64,000 bases of DNA from Zygnema cylindricum. Lineage: Eukaryota; Streptophyta; Zygnematophyceae; Zygnematales; Zygnemataceae. A program made the translations under genes and the position numbers. The notes beneath the pieces are model-generated. The model was not told where the DNA came from. It did no database searches and saw only the letters and a program-made list of their open reading frames with translations. Positions 22,201-34,555 of this stretch are shown piece after piece (position 1 is the first letter of the stretch; each line of letters opens with the position of its first letter). The stretch lies in the NCBI GenBank assembly GCA_037447655.1, contig JBBHKE010001056.1, positions 1 through 64,000 on the forward strand, in the 5' to 3' direction.

Positions 22201-23339
22201 ACTTCGAAAATAACGGCTCATCTGAACTCATTCCAAGGACCATAAGGAAATTTCCCGAGTAGCCATTTCCACCAAACGTTCTCCCATTTATTAAATGATT
22301 TCGTTTCATCCTTCCTTTTGTGTTATTATTCTAATTCACAATGCGTTATTATGTTTTAATTTTGTTGTGTTTTTAAATTATTTGTACAGTATTATTTAGG
22401 AATGTCGATTTCTCTCTCAAACTATGCATTGACTTCTCACTAACTCTCTATCAGTGCGTGTTTTTCTATGTTGTCGACTAGTATGCATTGTTTTGTTATT
22501 TTTTAGTATGATTTTACACGTGTCTTGCAATTTCCTAATGGCGACAATGTATTAGCGATGACGTGTCTTTGTTGCGGTGTATGCGACGACATCATCCCGT
22601 TGTTTCAATGATGGGTACGACAAAATAATTGAATGGATCATGATAGCTTGTTAGGTCGAAAGTGCTAATGATGGATGACACTAGTTCGTCGTTTTGACTA
22701 AACCACCAACGACATCAGTTTAGGCAACCCAACGTTGGTATTATGGAATGTAATTCGCGGATGACGACGTTGTTTTGTCGTTTCAGTATTAACAAGCTAG
22801 AATAAAGTTGAACGCTCAACGACATTGTGTCGTCGCATGAATGTTGGGTTCTTAGTCGTAGGACCAAAGGTTTAATTTTTTAATTGTCAATAGTGGACTA
22901 TGTTTACATTTGGACAATTTGAGTAAAGGCCTGAGTAAAAGTGCGTGTTTTAGGGTTTTTTTGTCTCCGTCAACTTTAATTTTTTTTTTCCTATTAACCA
23001 ATATTTGTTTTTCAATAGAGGGCGGCCGACGACCATTCAAACGACTTCACTCTATCATTTGGCGGCGATATCGTCCACTTCCAACGACAGTCGAGATAGG
23101 GGGTCATATACCTATAGGGGAGAACTTAGAGAGGGAAAGGGATGCAACCGGAGGAGTGTTGGGTAATAGGGTGGAACTGGAAGAGGGTGGTAAGGAAAGG
23201 GCTAGAATGGAGTTGGTTTTTAGGGAGGGGGAAGAATCGGGTGCTTAAATAGATGAGATGGAGGAAACAGAGGCGGTGGTGAGGGAAGGGACGAGAACGG
23301 AGAGGGTAGTAAGGGGAAGTGTGCCAGAGGGGGAGTTAA

Positions 23340-24308
23340 GGGATTGGAGAAGACGAAAAAGGTGTCCCCGAAGTAGAAGGGGGTAAGGAAGCAGACGAAG
23401 AGTACAAACCCTTAAGATCTGTGTCGGACGAGATTATAGAGGAAGAAGAAGAGCCTACGGAAGAGGAGGAAGTACCGGAAGAACCTGAATTGTCGAACAT
23501 TCCGGTAACGAAATACAACTACGATCCCTCAACCTCCGACCAACAATCTTCGGAAAGCGCGGAGAGACGCATAGATGAAGAATATGGAGACGAAGGCTAG
23601 GTTGTCGCTTTTCCACCATCACCGAATCGTCATAGAGCTCTCGTGGCGGTACAAAGACCTCAAATTCCGGCCGAGCCTGATGTGGTAATTCGAGAGGAAG
23701 AGCCCGATTGGTTTTTCCCGCCTTCAGTCAAAGATGAGGCTATGGATGGCTTCCGACCAACGGTTGCCCATTACATCCTGGTCGAGGATTAGCCAGACTA
23801 TTGGCGTTATGGGGAGGCTTGGCCTATTGACAGGTGGTTGAACCACGTCCCGAAAATTCTCGACATCCCTCCGGATGTCCCTCCCCAACCAACATGGCTG
23901 TACATCCCATCATACAACCATGCGTCAAATTTCCAATACATTAGGCATTTTCAGCCTAATGATGAACGTTTCGCATGGATTGTACGTTGACCGATTGGAT
24001 TCGAAATAGATGTCCCGGAATTAATCCGACATTATCACCCTTAGGACCCACGGTTATTTACCATTCTACGTCGTGCAATTCGTACTCCGGAGCTAAACGA
24101 ATTTTTAGTGGCTCGAAGTACGATTTTACAACGCTTCTGAAATGTGCAAGTGAGGCGTACGTATCTTCGGGAAATTTCGAGGGTCCCACATGTTGATGAG
24201 CCCCCTCCACCACCGGAAGTAGAACGATTGAGGAATGAAGTTCAAAATCTGAATTGCCGTTTGGAGGCTCGAGAAATAGCGATGATAACGGTTTTGTCGC
24301 TTAATTAA
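23340..24308 (+). pseudogene. Decayed accessory ORF of a DNA transposon (unknown function)
   Basis: One plus frame runs about 320 codons, broken only by in-frame TAG/TGA codons near 23600, 23791, 23990, 24040 and 24140. It has a very acidic first part ('EEEEEPTEEEEVPEEPE'), a Pro- and aromatic-rich middle ('DWFFPPSVKDE', 'HVPKILDIPPDVPPQPTW') and a coiled-coil-like end ('PPPPPEVERLRNEVQNLNC') with stop at 24306-24308. I do not know the family. It lies about 650 bp upstream of the transposase frame, on the same strand, so it may be the second gene of that element. All five stops could arise by C-to-T or G-to-A changes. Confidence 0.4.
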
Positions 24309-24551
24309 TAATCTAACTTTAGATCTTGCTGGCATTAGGCGACGTTGATGGGAGATGACGAGGGTGAATTTCGTGGCCTTCAATTGAAGGAGAGGTATCT
24401 CGATTTAGCCCTCATCCTACATTGAGTGCCACAATGTTTTTTTTTTTTACTTTTTATTATACAAGTGTGAATTTAATATTTATCTCCCCTTTTTCTACTA
24501 AATGCATGTAAAATCGACTTTAAGTCATACATATGTTTTTGCTGGTGTCGG

Positions 24552-24760
24552 CATTGTGTTTGATAATCCGCTTTCTCAACTTAACGACGAGATTGGGTCG
24601 TCGCTGGTTCGTCGATGAAGTGAGGATTTCTCATCGGTGGTAACAAAGCTGATTACGTATCAACGGTGCTTAAAAAAAAAAAAAAACTTTGCAGATATAA
24701 AGACGATTTTCTGTCATCGCTGAATCTGCGACAGCAACTTTTCGTTGCTAAATATTGTCG
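24552..24760. repeat. TCGTCGCTG/CAGCGACGA-like motif cluster, upstream set
   Basis: 'gggtcgtcgctggttcgtcg', 'gtcatcgctgaatctgcgac' and 'cttttcgttgct' occur within 200 bp. They are variants of the motif repeated at 27103-27515 on the other side of the transposase frame. Flanking arrays of this kind resemble the subterminal binding sites of plant DNA transposons. Confidence 0.45.
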
Positions 24761-24950
24761 TTTATTTTTAGAGTCGTTTTAATTTGTCATACGACTTTTC
24801 ATTAAAGAAACACATTAATTATTTTGATATTGTATATTACTTACAGGGTACCAAAAGGCCAAGTGATGGTGGGTAGAGAGGAGGTCCACGCTTTACGAAA
24901 TACGAGAGATAACGCGGACGTTCTCTACTTCTAGTTTTGAGACAAGATCG

Positions 24951-26740
24951 GTGGCGGTTACGAAGGATTTGTCAAGACGAGGAAGGAAGAAGGCTGCTTG
25001 GGTGACAGTTATACACGAGGAGTTGCTTTCGGATTTTGAACGTTTTAAGAAAGTGGGTATGAAGATGTCCACCTCAATTCTTAGGGACATCGCTAGGGAC
25101 ATAATAAGAGAAAGGAGGAAGGAGTATGGCCAGGAATGGTAAAATAATGACGAATCCAAAATACATCCAATCATTAATAAAAGGTGGGTGCAAAGGTGTC
25201 AAGAGAAGCACAACATCGTTGTGTGTGCACAAAAAGGGAAACTACAATGTAGTCTCGAGAAAGAGGAATACATTGAGCGTACCGTAGCCTTCAACATAGG
25301 AATTCTGAAGCGGGGGTTTGAATCAGGTGAGTCTCTTTCTATTACGAATATAGTATAATGATGTCTCATTTTTTTATTTTGTTTTGTTTTCGTTGTATTC
25401 CCTATTTAATGTCATATACTAAAAAGAACAAATTTTGTTTCGGTTTTGCGGCGCATCTGTATGAGGAATTTTCAACGAAGACCTCATGAAAAACATGGAT
25501 AAAACTCACATTATCGTCAACACCAATAATGGAAAGACTTTGGGGTTTCGAGAGGATGATGTGGTGAAATACACCGACGTTGCCAGAGGAGGTTAATCCA
25601 TGACTCGCATGGTGCCAATTAGTGGAGGGGTGAATGCTCATATCGAGAACCCGATGATAATTTTTGCAAATCGTGGTAGAAGTTACCTGATATAAGGTTT
25701 ACCGGACAATGTCCCGGGTGTGTTTTTTCTTCCTCATTTAATGTTTTCATATTTTTTTTAATGTTTTTTTGACTTTGATGAAGGTTTCTCTATTTCTCTC
25801 TGTCTATGTTTTTTTGTTTCAATTTTTGATCTATATCTTTCTACCTTGTCCTCTTATACCTCCTCCCCCCTTCTCCTACTACAAAATAAGGAAAATTTTG
25901 TTCTCTAACTCTCTAACTTATCTTATCTCAATTAATGACTCATATTATAACTATTTATAGGACATTTAGCTTGCTTTCCCTCTAATGCAAATGCAAGCAA
26001 ACAATACAAAATGTTACTTTTTTCCTTTTTTGGTCTATTATATATCTTTGCATGTGTTTGTTACCAGACCGGTCCGAAGGGTTGGAATGATAAAACGATG
26101 TTCCCACAATGGGTCGAAGAGGCATGGTCTTACCAAGGGGATCGAGATGGATGTCAAAAAATTCTTTTTCTAGACAACTGTGGTGGTCACAACACGTCTG
26201 ATGAGTTGGAGTGAAATTATAGAGGCCAAAAACATTGTGTTACACTATTTCCCTTCTAATGCAACGCATCTTACTAAACCGACTAAACCGGCAGACTCTT
26301 TCGTGATTTCTAAAAACAAGGACGTGTGGAGTCGCATTTGGGACAGCTAGAAGGCGAAAGGAATTGAGAACGGTCAATGGGCTAAACCTTTGAGCCGTGG
26401 ATGGTTCGGGAAATTCGTTGGATCCGGTGAAGCATTTTTTCTAATATTGGCAAGGGACTCTATCCGGTAGGTTAATGCGATAAGGGACAAAAACGGGATG
26501 AATTATGCGAAAAAAGCAATGATTCAATGTGGCTTGTCTTTACGTGACGGAAGGTGCGAAAAAGACATGCTCGCACAACATTTGCAAGGCATAATCAGCA
26601 AGTATCGCAACCATTTCGAACGCGAGGTTGTGGAACCTCTTTGCCCGAGGGCAAGGGAATTCCTCCAAAACATTGAAGATGTCAACAGTCAACAAGATAG
26701 CATTTTCTACAAGGAAGGGATGAGCGGCGACGTGTTTTAA
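24951..26740 (+). pseudogene. Pogo/Tigger-like transposase (CENPB-HTH + DDE_1), intron-containing, inactivated
   Basis: Exon 1 (about 24951-25327) encodes a CENPB-type DNA-binding region ('GMKMSTSILRDIARDIIRE', then 'NKRWVQRCQEKHNIVV') and ends in a GTGAGT donor. Exon 2 (about 25458-25716) holds the first catalytic Asp ('MKNMDKTHIIVN'), 'GKTLGFREDDVVKYTDV' and 'GLPDNVPG'. After a ~350-bp intron, exon 3 (about 26064-26740) starts at 'TGPKGWNDKTMFPQWVEE' and carries the second Asp ('ILFLDNCGGHN') and the third in 'PADSFVISKNKDVW', a DDD triad. The C-terminus runs to 'YKEGMSGDVF'. The enzyme would cut and paste the element at TA-type targets. At least five in-frame stops and one frameshift (near 26213) make it a pseudogene. 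Exon borders are inferred from donors/acceptors and family pattern. Confidence 0.65.
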
Positions 26741-27102
26741 AGATATTATATAAATGCCTATTGTTTTTTTGTTTTTATATATTAGTTTGGGATCGGTGGT
26801 TTAATTATAGAGTGGGAAATGTAGTTAAACTTGTGCCAGATTAATGTAGACAATTCATGGAGTCCAATATTCATTGATTTCATAAGATAAAAAAAATTTC
26901 GTATGTCTGTATCATCTTTTTATGGGATAATACAATTTCGATATTTATGAAGTTCTCGTGTCTTGTATATTGTGGAATTTGATGTATTTTTAAAAATTCT
27001 TATGTATTTACCTTCAGATGTTGTTAATGTGGTGTTCAAAATTTGAGTGTGCTTTTAATATGGAATTGTATATTTTGTTGCAATGTACATCCTACCCTTA
27101 TC

Positions 27103-27515
27103 AGCGACGACTATGTTTCGTCGTTTGTTCATCATCCTTCCGGAAATTGATAAATTGTTAGTTTCCTAAACAACATATTCATCGCATTAAGTAATGGATG
27201 CCCTTTCAGCGACGAGAACATGTCATCGCAAGATGGAAATTCAACCGCGAAAATAATTTCTTATCATATCTGACAAAACAAATGCTGTGTCGTTGCTAAA
27301 TGGAAATCCAGGGACGAAACAGCTTCATCATCATCTCCGAGAAAACAAAAGTGTGTTTTATCTCTAAACGGAAATCCAGCGACAAAACAATTTTCTTATC
27401 ATCTCCGACAAAGCAGAGATTTTAAAGTCGTTGAATTCAAATCATAGAAGCCTTTGTTACTATGTTTCTATCTCTTTGAATAGCCTTTCAGCGCCAAGGT
27501 TGTTTCGTTGCTGGT
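27103..27515. repeat. CAGCGACGAAA-like motif array, downstream set
   Basis: Variants start near 27104 (cagcgacgac), 27213 (cagcgacgag), 27310 (cagggacgaaac), 27374 (cagcgacaaaac) and 27489 (cagcgccaag), with inverted TTTCGTCG/GTCGTTGCT words between. Around them 'aaatccag..ac(g/a)aaaca..tcttatcatctcc' repeats with a period near 65 bp. I read them as likely transposase-binding subterminal repeats of the element carrying the pogo-like frame. The element ends were not found. Confidence 0.5.
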
Positions 27516-29880
27516 TCATGAAGTTTCAGTTTTCATATTACATGGATATTATTATATTTATGACGAAATAAGAGGCTTTTTCCTATAGCAAAAAGACACA
27601 TAAAAACTAGACCGAAACTACTAAAATAGTAGTGAAAAATGAAACCAAAGTATTCCGGGTAGAAAAAGAAAAGATCAAGAAAGATACGCGGTGAGAAGTA
27701 TAATAAAAAAAGTCATATTTGCAGCTTTTACAGATGATTCACAAACGAGAAAATACAAAGTACATTTAATATATTTAAATGGGATAATGTCATCGAAACA
27801 ACATGTAAGCAACTAAATAAACACAAAATGAATAAAAAATATATAAAAAGTTGACACATATAAAATCATTAATTAACAACAATGGGAAAAGAAGTACAAA
27901 ACTTTAATAATTCATGATAAACTCTTTTTACAACGTTAAACTAAAACAAACAATTATCTAAGGCTTATTAATATACAATAGTCAACAAAGCTCTAAATAG
28001 TATTGAAGTCTTAATGTTTCTGCTTCTAGCTCGGAAATCCTCTTAACAAAATTTTCAAACCTTCGTATTCACACACACTGACTAAGTATCAAGGATTTGT
28101 GGTAACAAATATAGATACATAAAAAGATCCTCACGGTATACTCCATGCGCTTTCGTATGGTCGAATACCTTCAATATGATATTTTTTTCTTCCCTACAAT
28201 TGTATGTTTTTGCGGAGTGCTCTCTAATACAACAGGCAGTCGGATATAAGTTCATCATCGATGACAATTTAAAACACAAAAAATATACAAAGATAACGTA
28301 TTAGTAGGGGGTATATGGGCTTGCCAAATATAACGTGAAAAAAAGGGACAGAGAGAGAGAGAGACTAAAGGAGTATGTCATATTCGAAGATTGCAATGAA
28401 ATATATGGAGACAAAGCGACAAAATGATGGTGGATAGTTAACGACCAGGGAGATAAATATAGCGTAGGGGCGAGAAGGGAGATATTATGGAAGAGGGAGT
28501 GACAAAAATTTAGGGAGGGCACGAAAGATAGAAGTGGGGGAAATGATAAATGATAGATTGATATAGTTAAACAACAGGATGGAGAGCAATGATAACAGGG
28601 AAACAAGTGTCAAAGGATAACGGGAAAAATTATCGGTGAGGTAGTGAGAGAGGAACTAAGAGGGACGGAGAACAAAAAGAAGGGTAAAATGGGGAAAAAA
28701 CGTGTCAGAAAGAAAAACAGAGAAAAGATATGAGACAGAATGAGGGAGAGAGTGGGAAGAAGAGAGTGAGAGAGAAGAGTAAGGAAAGGGAATGGGAAAA
28801 AATGTGGGAGATGGACAACTCGTAGAGGGAGAGGTTAAAGGATAAAGAGGAAGAGAGAATGGAGGAAGAATAAGGAGATAGAGAGCGCAGGAGAGATGAA
28901 TAAACATGTTGAGTTGCGCACTTACCAATGATTTCCAAATAATTATGTAAAAATATAGCGACGATGTTGGCTCGGACTTCGTTGTTGTTTTGCCATATTA
29001 CTCTCTACCCTACTACTGCTGTAAACCCTTAAAATATGTATAGTAAACCTTAAAATATGTATAGATTACTGGATGCCGCAAAACTAAGCAAGGCGGCGGG
29101 AGGATGATCCGCATCCTGCCCAAAAAATGGTGACCTCGTGTATAAATGGATCTGCGAGATTTAAAAGCCTTCCACCGAGAAATAAGGATGTGGTTGGGAT
29201 TTGTCTGACCACAAAATCTTTTTTTTGTGTTTTGTCTGCATATGCCGTTGGTTTGTTATCAGTTTTCGTTTTCAAAGCGCCGTGTTTTTTCAATTCTAAA
29301 TTTTGTAACTTCACTCTAATATTTACACAATATGACACTAATTTGTTGTCGTTTTGTGAAACATAACCCATTTTAAAGTCAAACTAAACCCTAATAAGTG
29401 TCTCTTTCGTTTAAAGGTCTGGTATTACCGTTATGTTTCCTTTTGACCCTTTAATAGTGTAAATATATACTCTATTAATCTCGCATGATCTCAAATAGAG
29501 TTAAAAAGGCACCGTATTAGACTTAACTTTCCACTTTTATCAACATGTGTAAGTATGCAACACTACGTTTGCGTAACATTGACATTTTTTAGCGTGTGAA
29601 CATGTTATCCATTCACACTGTCACACACAAAAAAAACGTCTGAATGTATGCGAACGGCTATTTTACAAACTCGACTCCACTATTTTTCTAAACGTAGCTT
29701 TGTATGCAATCGACATAAGTTAACCACAATTTCCGCACGGATTTCGATAACAAGGTACACTATTGTACAAACAAACTACTTCCGTACACCACATTATTCA
29801 TGAATCCAGTACGCTATTACCATTGACGCTAATTTACTAGAAATATAATTAACGTCAAAGATAAATTAGATTCATTCACT
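27516..29880. other. Non-coding stretch with a purine-rich tract (28325-28925)
   Basis: 28325-28925 is GGGAGAGAG/AAGGGA-rich on the plus strand. Open minus-strand frames there (Ser/Leu/Pro/Phe-rich) are a by-product of composition. The rest is AT-rich with short frames only. Confidence 0.5.
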
Positions 29881-29957
29881 ATATTTCGGGTATCAATGTC
29901 AAAATTTTGGGGTGCCGATATAGCGTACATAAGGCTAATAACGATTCACGGTGTGGT
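29880..29957. mobile_element. 3' part of a MITE of the 209-bp family
   Basis: 'ggtatcaatgtcaaaatttt' then 'ggggtgccgatatagcgtac' and the terminus 'ggctaataacgattcacggt' match the right half of the element at 6297-6505 almost base for base. The left half is unrecognisable. The copia pol remnant starts directly after its terminus. Confidence 0.65.
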
Positions 29958-31762
29958 TTTCAAAATGAGGTATATTTCATAGCTGAAAAAGGAAGTTCAT
30001 GCATGTGTCGGATTGTCTTAAGCATTAAAAACAAGGGAGTTTTGTATTCTTGTGTAAATGAAATGATGATATGGCATAAGAGGTTGGGATATGCGCATTA
30101 AGACAGACTGAAGGAAATGAAAAGGAAGGGAGTAGTAGAAGGGATCTTGTTTGAAGATAATGAGATCTTACATGACTACAGTGGGTGTGCACAAGGAAAA
30201 ACTCACAGGCTGCCTTTTCCCAAAGTTGCAACCTTTAGGGAATAAAAGGTGTTAGAACTAATCTACACTAATGTTTGGGGGTCAGTTAAGGTCCCTTTAG
30301 CTCGAGGTAAAAGATGCGTGCTCATTGTCACAGATGATTGGTCTGGATACTCTCGGGTATATTTTCTTAAGTTTAAGTCTAAAGCCTCAAGCTAATTTAA
30401 AGAGTACAAAGCATGGAGTGAAAAGCTCCATGAAACTCTTATCAAAATGATAAAGGAGTGATAATGAAAGAGAATACAATTCTAATCAATTTGAAGAGTT
30501 TTTAAAAGATGAGGGAATGTAGCATCATAAAATTGTTCCTAATAACTCGGAAGAGAATGGGGTAGCTGAATAATTGAATCGGAATATAAAAAATAGTGCT
30601 AGAAATATGATGATTGACAAGAGAATAGGAAGAGTGTTTTGGGCCAATGCAATGAACTTTTCGAATTATCTCAAAAACAGGGACCTTACCTCAGCTGTCA
30701 TGGAAGAGACACCATATGAAAGACACCATATGGAAGATGGACAGATAAAAAACCAAATTTATCTCATATGAAAGTGTTCGGAAGTCAATTTTACAGTCTG
30801 AACACAAAGAAAGCCAGCTGGAAAATTGATGCAAAGGGTGAACCTAAATAATTAGTGAGATAAGATGATGATGTAAAAGGATCTAGAGTCCATGACCATG
30901 ATAAGAAAGATATAATCTTGGTAAAGCATCTTGTGGTAATTGATCAAAGGAAATCTGTAGATCCCTTTAAACAAAAAAAATGTCAAAATCAGATTTGAAA
31001 CTGACCATGATGTTGAAAGAGAAATGTACCGAAGGAGACAACACAGAAAGACAATCCAACTACAATAACAGAAAATATGAAGTGGAAGAATTAATTCTTC
31101 CCACCTTAGACGAGAGGGGAGAAGAAGCAACGGAACCTATCTCCATCGATGGGAGAGCCGAGATGCATCCAAAAAAGAATCCGAGGATGCCATCCATACC
31201 AACGGTTGAATTTGAAAAAGGAAGAATGAGTAATAAAAGACTCCAAGAAAAACAAGTAAACAACAAATTGACAAAGCTATCACACCCAAATGAGCCTCAA
31301 ACTTATTACGAGGCCTTTATTACTTTTGAAAGTAGTAGATGGATGACAAATATTAATGAAAATATGTCATCTATAATGGAAGCTAACATATAGGAATTAG
31401 TGGTTTGCCCTCCGGATAAAAAACGAATCACATGTAAATGGGTTCTTAAGCTCAAACTGAACCCAAATTATTCAATTGAAATATATAAATCTTAGTTAGT
31501 AGTAAACAGTTACGCACAGAAAAAAGGGATAGAGTATGAGGAGACCTTTGCTGTGGTAATCAAATTTTCTTCGGTCAGAATTGTCCTTAGTCTAGCGGTA
31601 ACGAAAATCATGGAGGTTCACCAAATGGATATTAAAACAACTTTTCTTCACAAAGAATTAGAGGAAGAAACCTCTATGAAACAACCAAGAGGCTTTGTAG
31701 AGAATGGACAATAAAGTAAGGCGTGCGAATTGATCAAGTTTTGTATGAACATAAGCAAGCGC

Positions 31763-32498
31763 TGTTGTTTTTAGAAAGCTTTAGTCCTCTTTATGCCTCA
31801 GCTGTGAGAGAGAGCTGTTCAGGACTTAAGCTATTTTTGGTTGAGTTCGGTTCAGTACTTACCGAAATTAGTGTGACAGTGAAGTTGGGAGTTCACGGTT
31901 CATTCACACTTGGGACACGTGTCGTCACTTGGGAGAATGCGTGAGTATGTCCTCCGTGGACGTACGGAAATTCGGCAGGACCACTGGACTTCGTGAAGTC
32001 AATTCTACGGTGCCAAATCCTCTAATCGGACCGCTGACAGCCGCCGCCAACAAATAGTGACGAGGCGTGACTAGATCATTATCACTTTACGTTGTCTGAA
32101 CTTCGGTGTAAATATTTGTGATAGAATGTTAGATGTACGGCTGGAATGCCTCCGTACAGCTTAGTGTAGTTTCGGTGTATAAAAGTAGGACTTAGTGAAT
32201 TTGATTTTTAGGATCAAATGATATGAAAACTGTACACTCAGTTTTATGTAATTTCATTTCTACATATCTCACAGATTTGAAAGCTTAATTGATTGAAATT
32301 TTGTGTGTGTGTTCCTTTTTATGTTATCTACAGTGTGGTAAATTTTCAGGACCATTGGATCAATTTTACTGAAAGATATAGTCTGTCAAAGTTTTTGTTC
32401 AGCCATCGGTATTTGTGGAAGCTTCCTCTCTTGATTTGTTCTACGATGACTACTGCTGCATCTTCTTCATCTTCAATACCAGCACATGTCTCAGAACA
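31763..32498. mobile_element. 736-bp insertion in copia RT with 8-9 bp target duplication
   Basis: 'gcaagcgc' occurs just before (31755-31762) and just after (32499-32506) this segment, and copia RT homology stops and resumes exactly at those points. The insert begins TGTTGTTTTT and ends TCAGAACA (TG...CA, with TGTT/AACA as the only terminal inversion). It contains 'gtataaaag' (near 32178) and, close to its right end, an ATG frame 'MTTAASSSSSIPAHVSEQ' that looks like a gag start. It resembles an LTR plus leader, yet copia LTR elements give 5-bp duplications. The class is therefore open. Confidence 0.6.
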
Positions 32499-33199
32499 GC
32501 AAGCGCCACGGCAATGTAACATCAAGTCGAATGAGTTGTTTACTAACCTTGCATATATCCGAATCAATTCGGACCATTCTATCTATTTTTTTGAAGATAA
32601 GAATATCTATGTTGATGATCTATTAGTCTTGAGCAAGTCAATTGAAAAGATCAATAAGTTCATGAAGGATTTGAGGAGTCACTTTGATATGATATATATA
32701 AGGGAGGCTAGGTATATTCTAATAATTCAGATAGAAAGAGATAGAGAAAAGATAATGACGAAACTAAATCAGAAAAAAACAGTAGGAAACATGTTGGAAA
32801 AGTTTCAGATGGAGAGAGCCAACACTTGCTCTACTCCTATAGACTTAAAAAAGATTTATGAGGGGATCTAAGAGGGAGGAATCCTAACCCTAGATGACCA
32901 AATGGATGAAGAGGAGAAAGAATATGAAAAAAATCCCCTACAAACAAATCATACGGAGTTTATTATACTTTATAAACTCTAATCGGCCGGACATTGCGGC
33001 AGCTATAACAATTCTAAGTAAGAATCTAAATGATCCTAAGAAAAGAGACTGGGAGGCAGCACGGAGAGTGATGAGATACTTGGTAGCAACCAGGGATCGA
33101 TGATTGCATTTTGGAGGGGAAAACACCGGCATTACCACTTGAATTGATGGCAATTACGGGGATGTGCCAATTAGAAGTTGCACGTCTAGAAATATCTTG

Positions 33200-33275
33200 C
33201 ACGTCGAGTCTAGAGCTTCTTGCTAGAGCAGCAAGCAACAAAAGGTCGGTGCAGCAAGCAACAAAAGGTCGTAGC
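33200..33275. repeat. 24-bp tandem duplication
   Basis: 'agcaagcaacaaaaggtcg' occurs twice in direct order near 33229 and 33251, inside the RNase H part of the family C remnant. Confidence 0.7.
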
Positions 33276-33600
33276 TTAGTTCAATATGGAGGTTGAATAC
33301 ATGGCCGCTTGCTCTACATTGAAAGAATTCATGTGGGTCAAATCTTTTCTCCAAGAGCTTGGATTTATAAAGAGTGGTGTGCAAAATGTGTTTGGTGATG
33401 ATGAAGCGGAACGAATTCTAAGCATCACTTCAAAGCTAAACACATGGATATTAGGTTAAGTTTTGTAAGAGAGAAAATTGAGGATAATATTATTGAATTA
33501 GAATACAAACCAGATGGGGAAATGATAGCGGAAATGATGACAATACCTGTGCCTTTCCAAAATTGTCATTTTACACATAGAAGTGCGGATTGAAACTTAG

Positions 33601-34555
33601 AGTGATTAAAAAAAAAGGGGAGTTTTGAAAAGAGTTATTTTCAGGTCACTATTTCATTTCCTACACTCTAGACAAGGGAAAGAGAGTTAGGCGGAGAGCC
33701 ACCATGGTTGATTCCTTCACAGACAAAGTGTACATTTAAGAGAGAGAGAGAGAGGGACAAAAGGAGTACTTAAAAAAAACGATTAGACCACCCTAGATTT
33801 GATCCTAGGTCCCACAAAGTCTGGCATAGTTGTCCACCATATCCTCTAAGTTGTGGAATGATCGTTACAGATATAGGGTTTAAAAATATGATAAACGATT
33901 TACTCGGAAGGTTTGAAAATATAATAAACAATGTACTCGCAGATATTTTATTTAACGGCGAACCGACAAATGGGAGAACGTGAATTCAGAAAAGTACAAC
34001 GGCCGCAAAGTAAAATCAGCCGCAAAGAACATTCGGCGCGCCGCTAGAATCAAATAGACGACATTGATTGAGAAATTACAAGCGTGCTGCCCACGTGAGC
34101 TTCGGCATGCCTAAATAGCTCTTTTTGCGGCTTATGGCAAAAGAGCCAATAGATCGACACGTGGCAAATCTCTCGAGGTCATCACAAGGAGACAAAACAA
34201 ATCCATGGCGTCGTACATGGGAGGTACATCGAAATCATTGGTGTTTACAAAAGCTGTACAAATTGTACCACGGCTAGTGTACCTTCTCATATCGAAATTG
34301 TACGTTACACTATTTTGATTAGTAGATAGGTCACTAAATAAGGGTTCTGAGTAGGAATTTACCACTTAGGTTGTTTTCTAGTACCTCTCTTCTAGAGAAC
34401 TTTTATTTATGTTTGTTGACTTTGATCAGCCATAATATTGCGCTCGGGTGAGTGTTTGGACTGATTCTTTGTGCAACCGACTTAGGGGAGTCGTACCTTC
34501 AATAGGGTGAAGTCGGGCAAAATTATTGCTTGGTTGGGTGGCTGTTATTCTCAGT
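33601..34555. other. No gene recognised
   Basis: Short frames only. A GA run is at 33738-33755. 'cgacacgtggcaaatctctc' near 34157 carries an ACGTG core but no gene follows. Confidence 0.5.

Larger units (their letters stand above)
29955..33600 (+). pseudogene. Copia pol remnant, family C (integrase-RT-RNase H)
   Basis: Frame-broken plus-strand pieces follow the copia order. GAG-pre-integrase ('NEMMIWHKRLGYAH', 'SGCAQGKTHRLPFPK'). Integrase core ('TDDWSGYSRVYFLKFKSK', then 'NNSEENGVAE'). An RT start ('KWVLKLKLNPNYSI', 'MEVHQMDIKTTFLH'). The RT active site 'IYVDDLLVLSKSIEKINKF' at about 32610. Then 'RPDIAAAITILSKNLND' and the RNase H end ('STLKEFMWVKSFLQELGF', about 33320). Many stops and shifts show long decay. 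No gag or LTR was identified. The RT is split at 31763 by the insertion described separately. Confidence 0.75.

Noticed and set aside
27103-27515. CRISPR-like array
   Set aside because: The repeat unit is short, diverged and found in both orientations without uniform spacers; the sequence is eukaryotic with spliceosomal introns.
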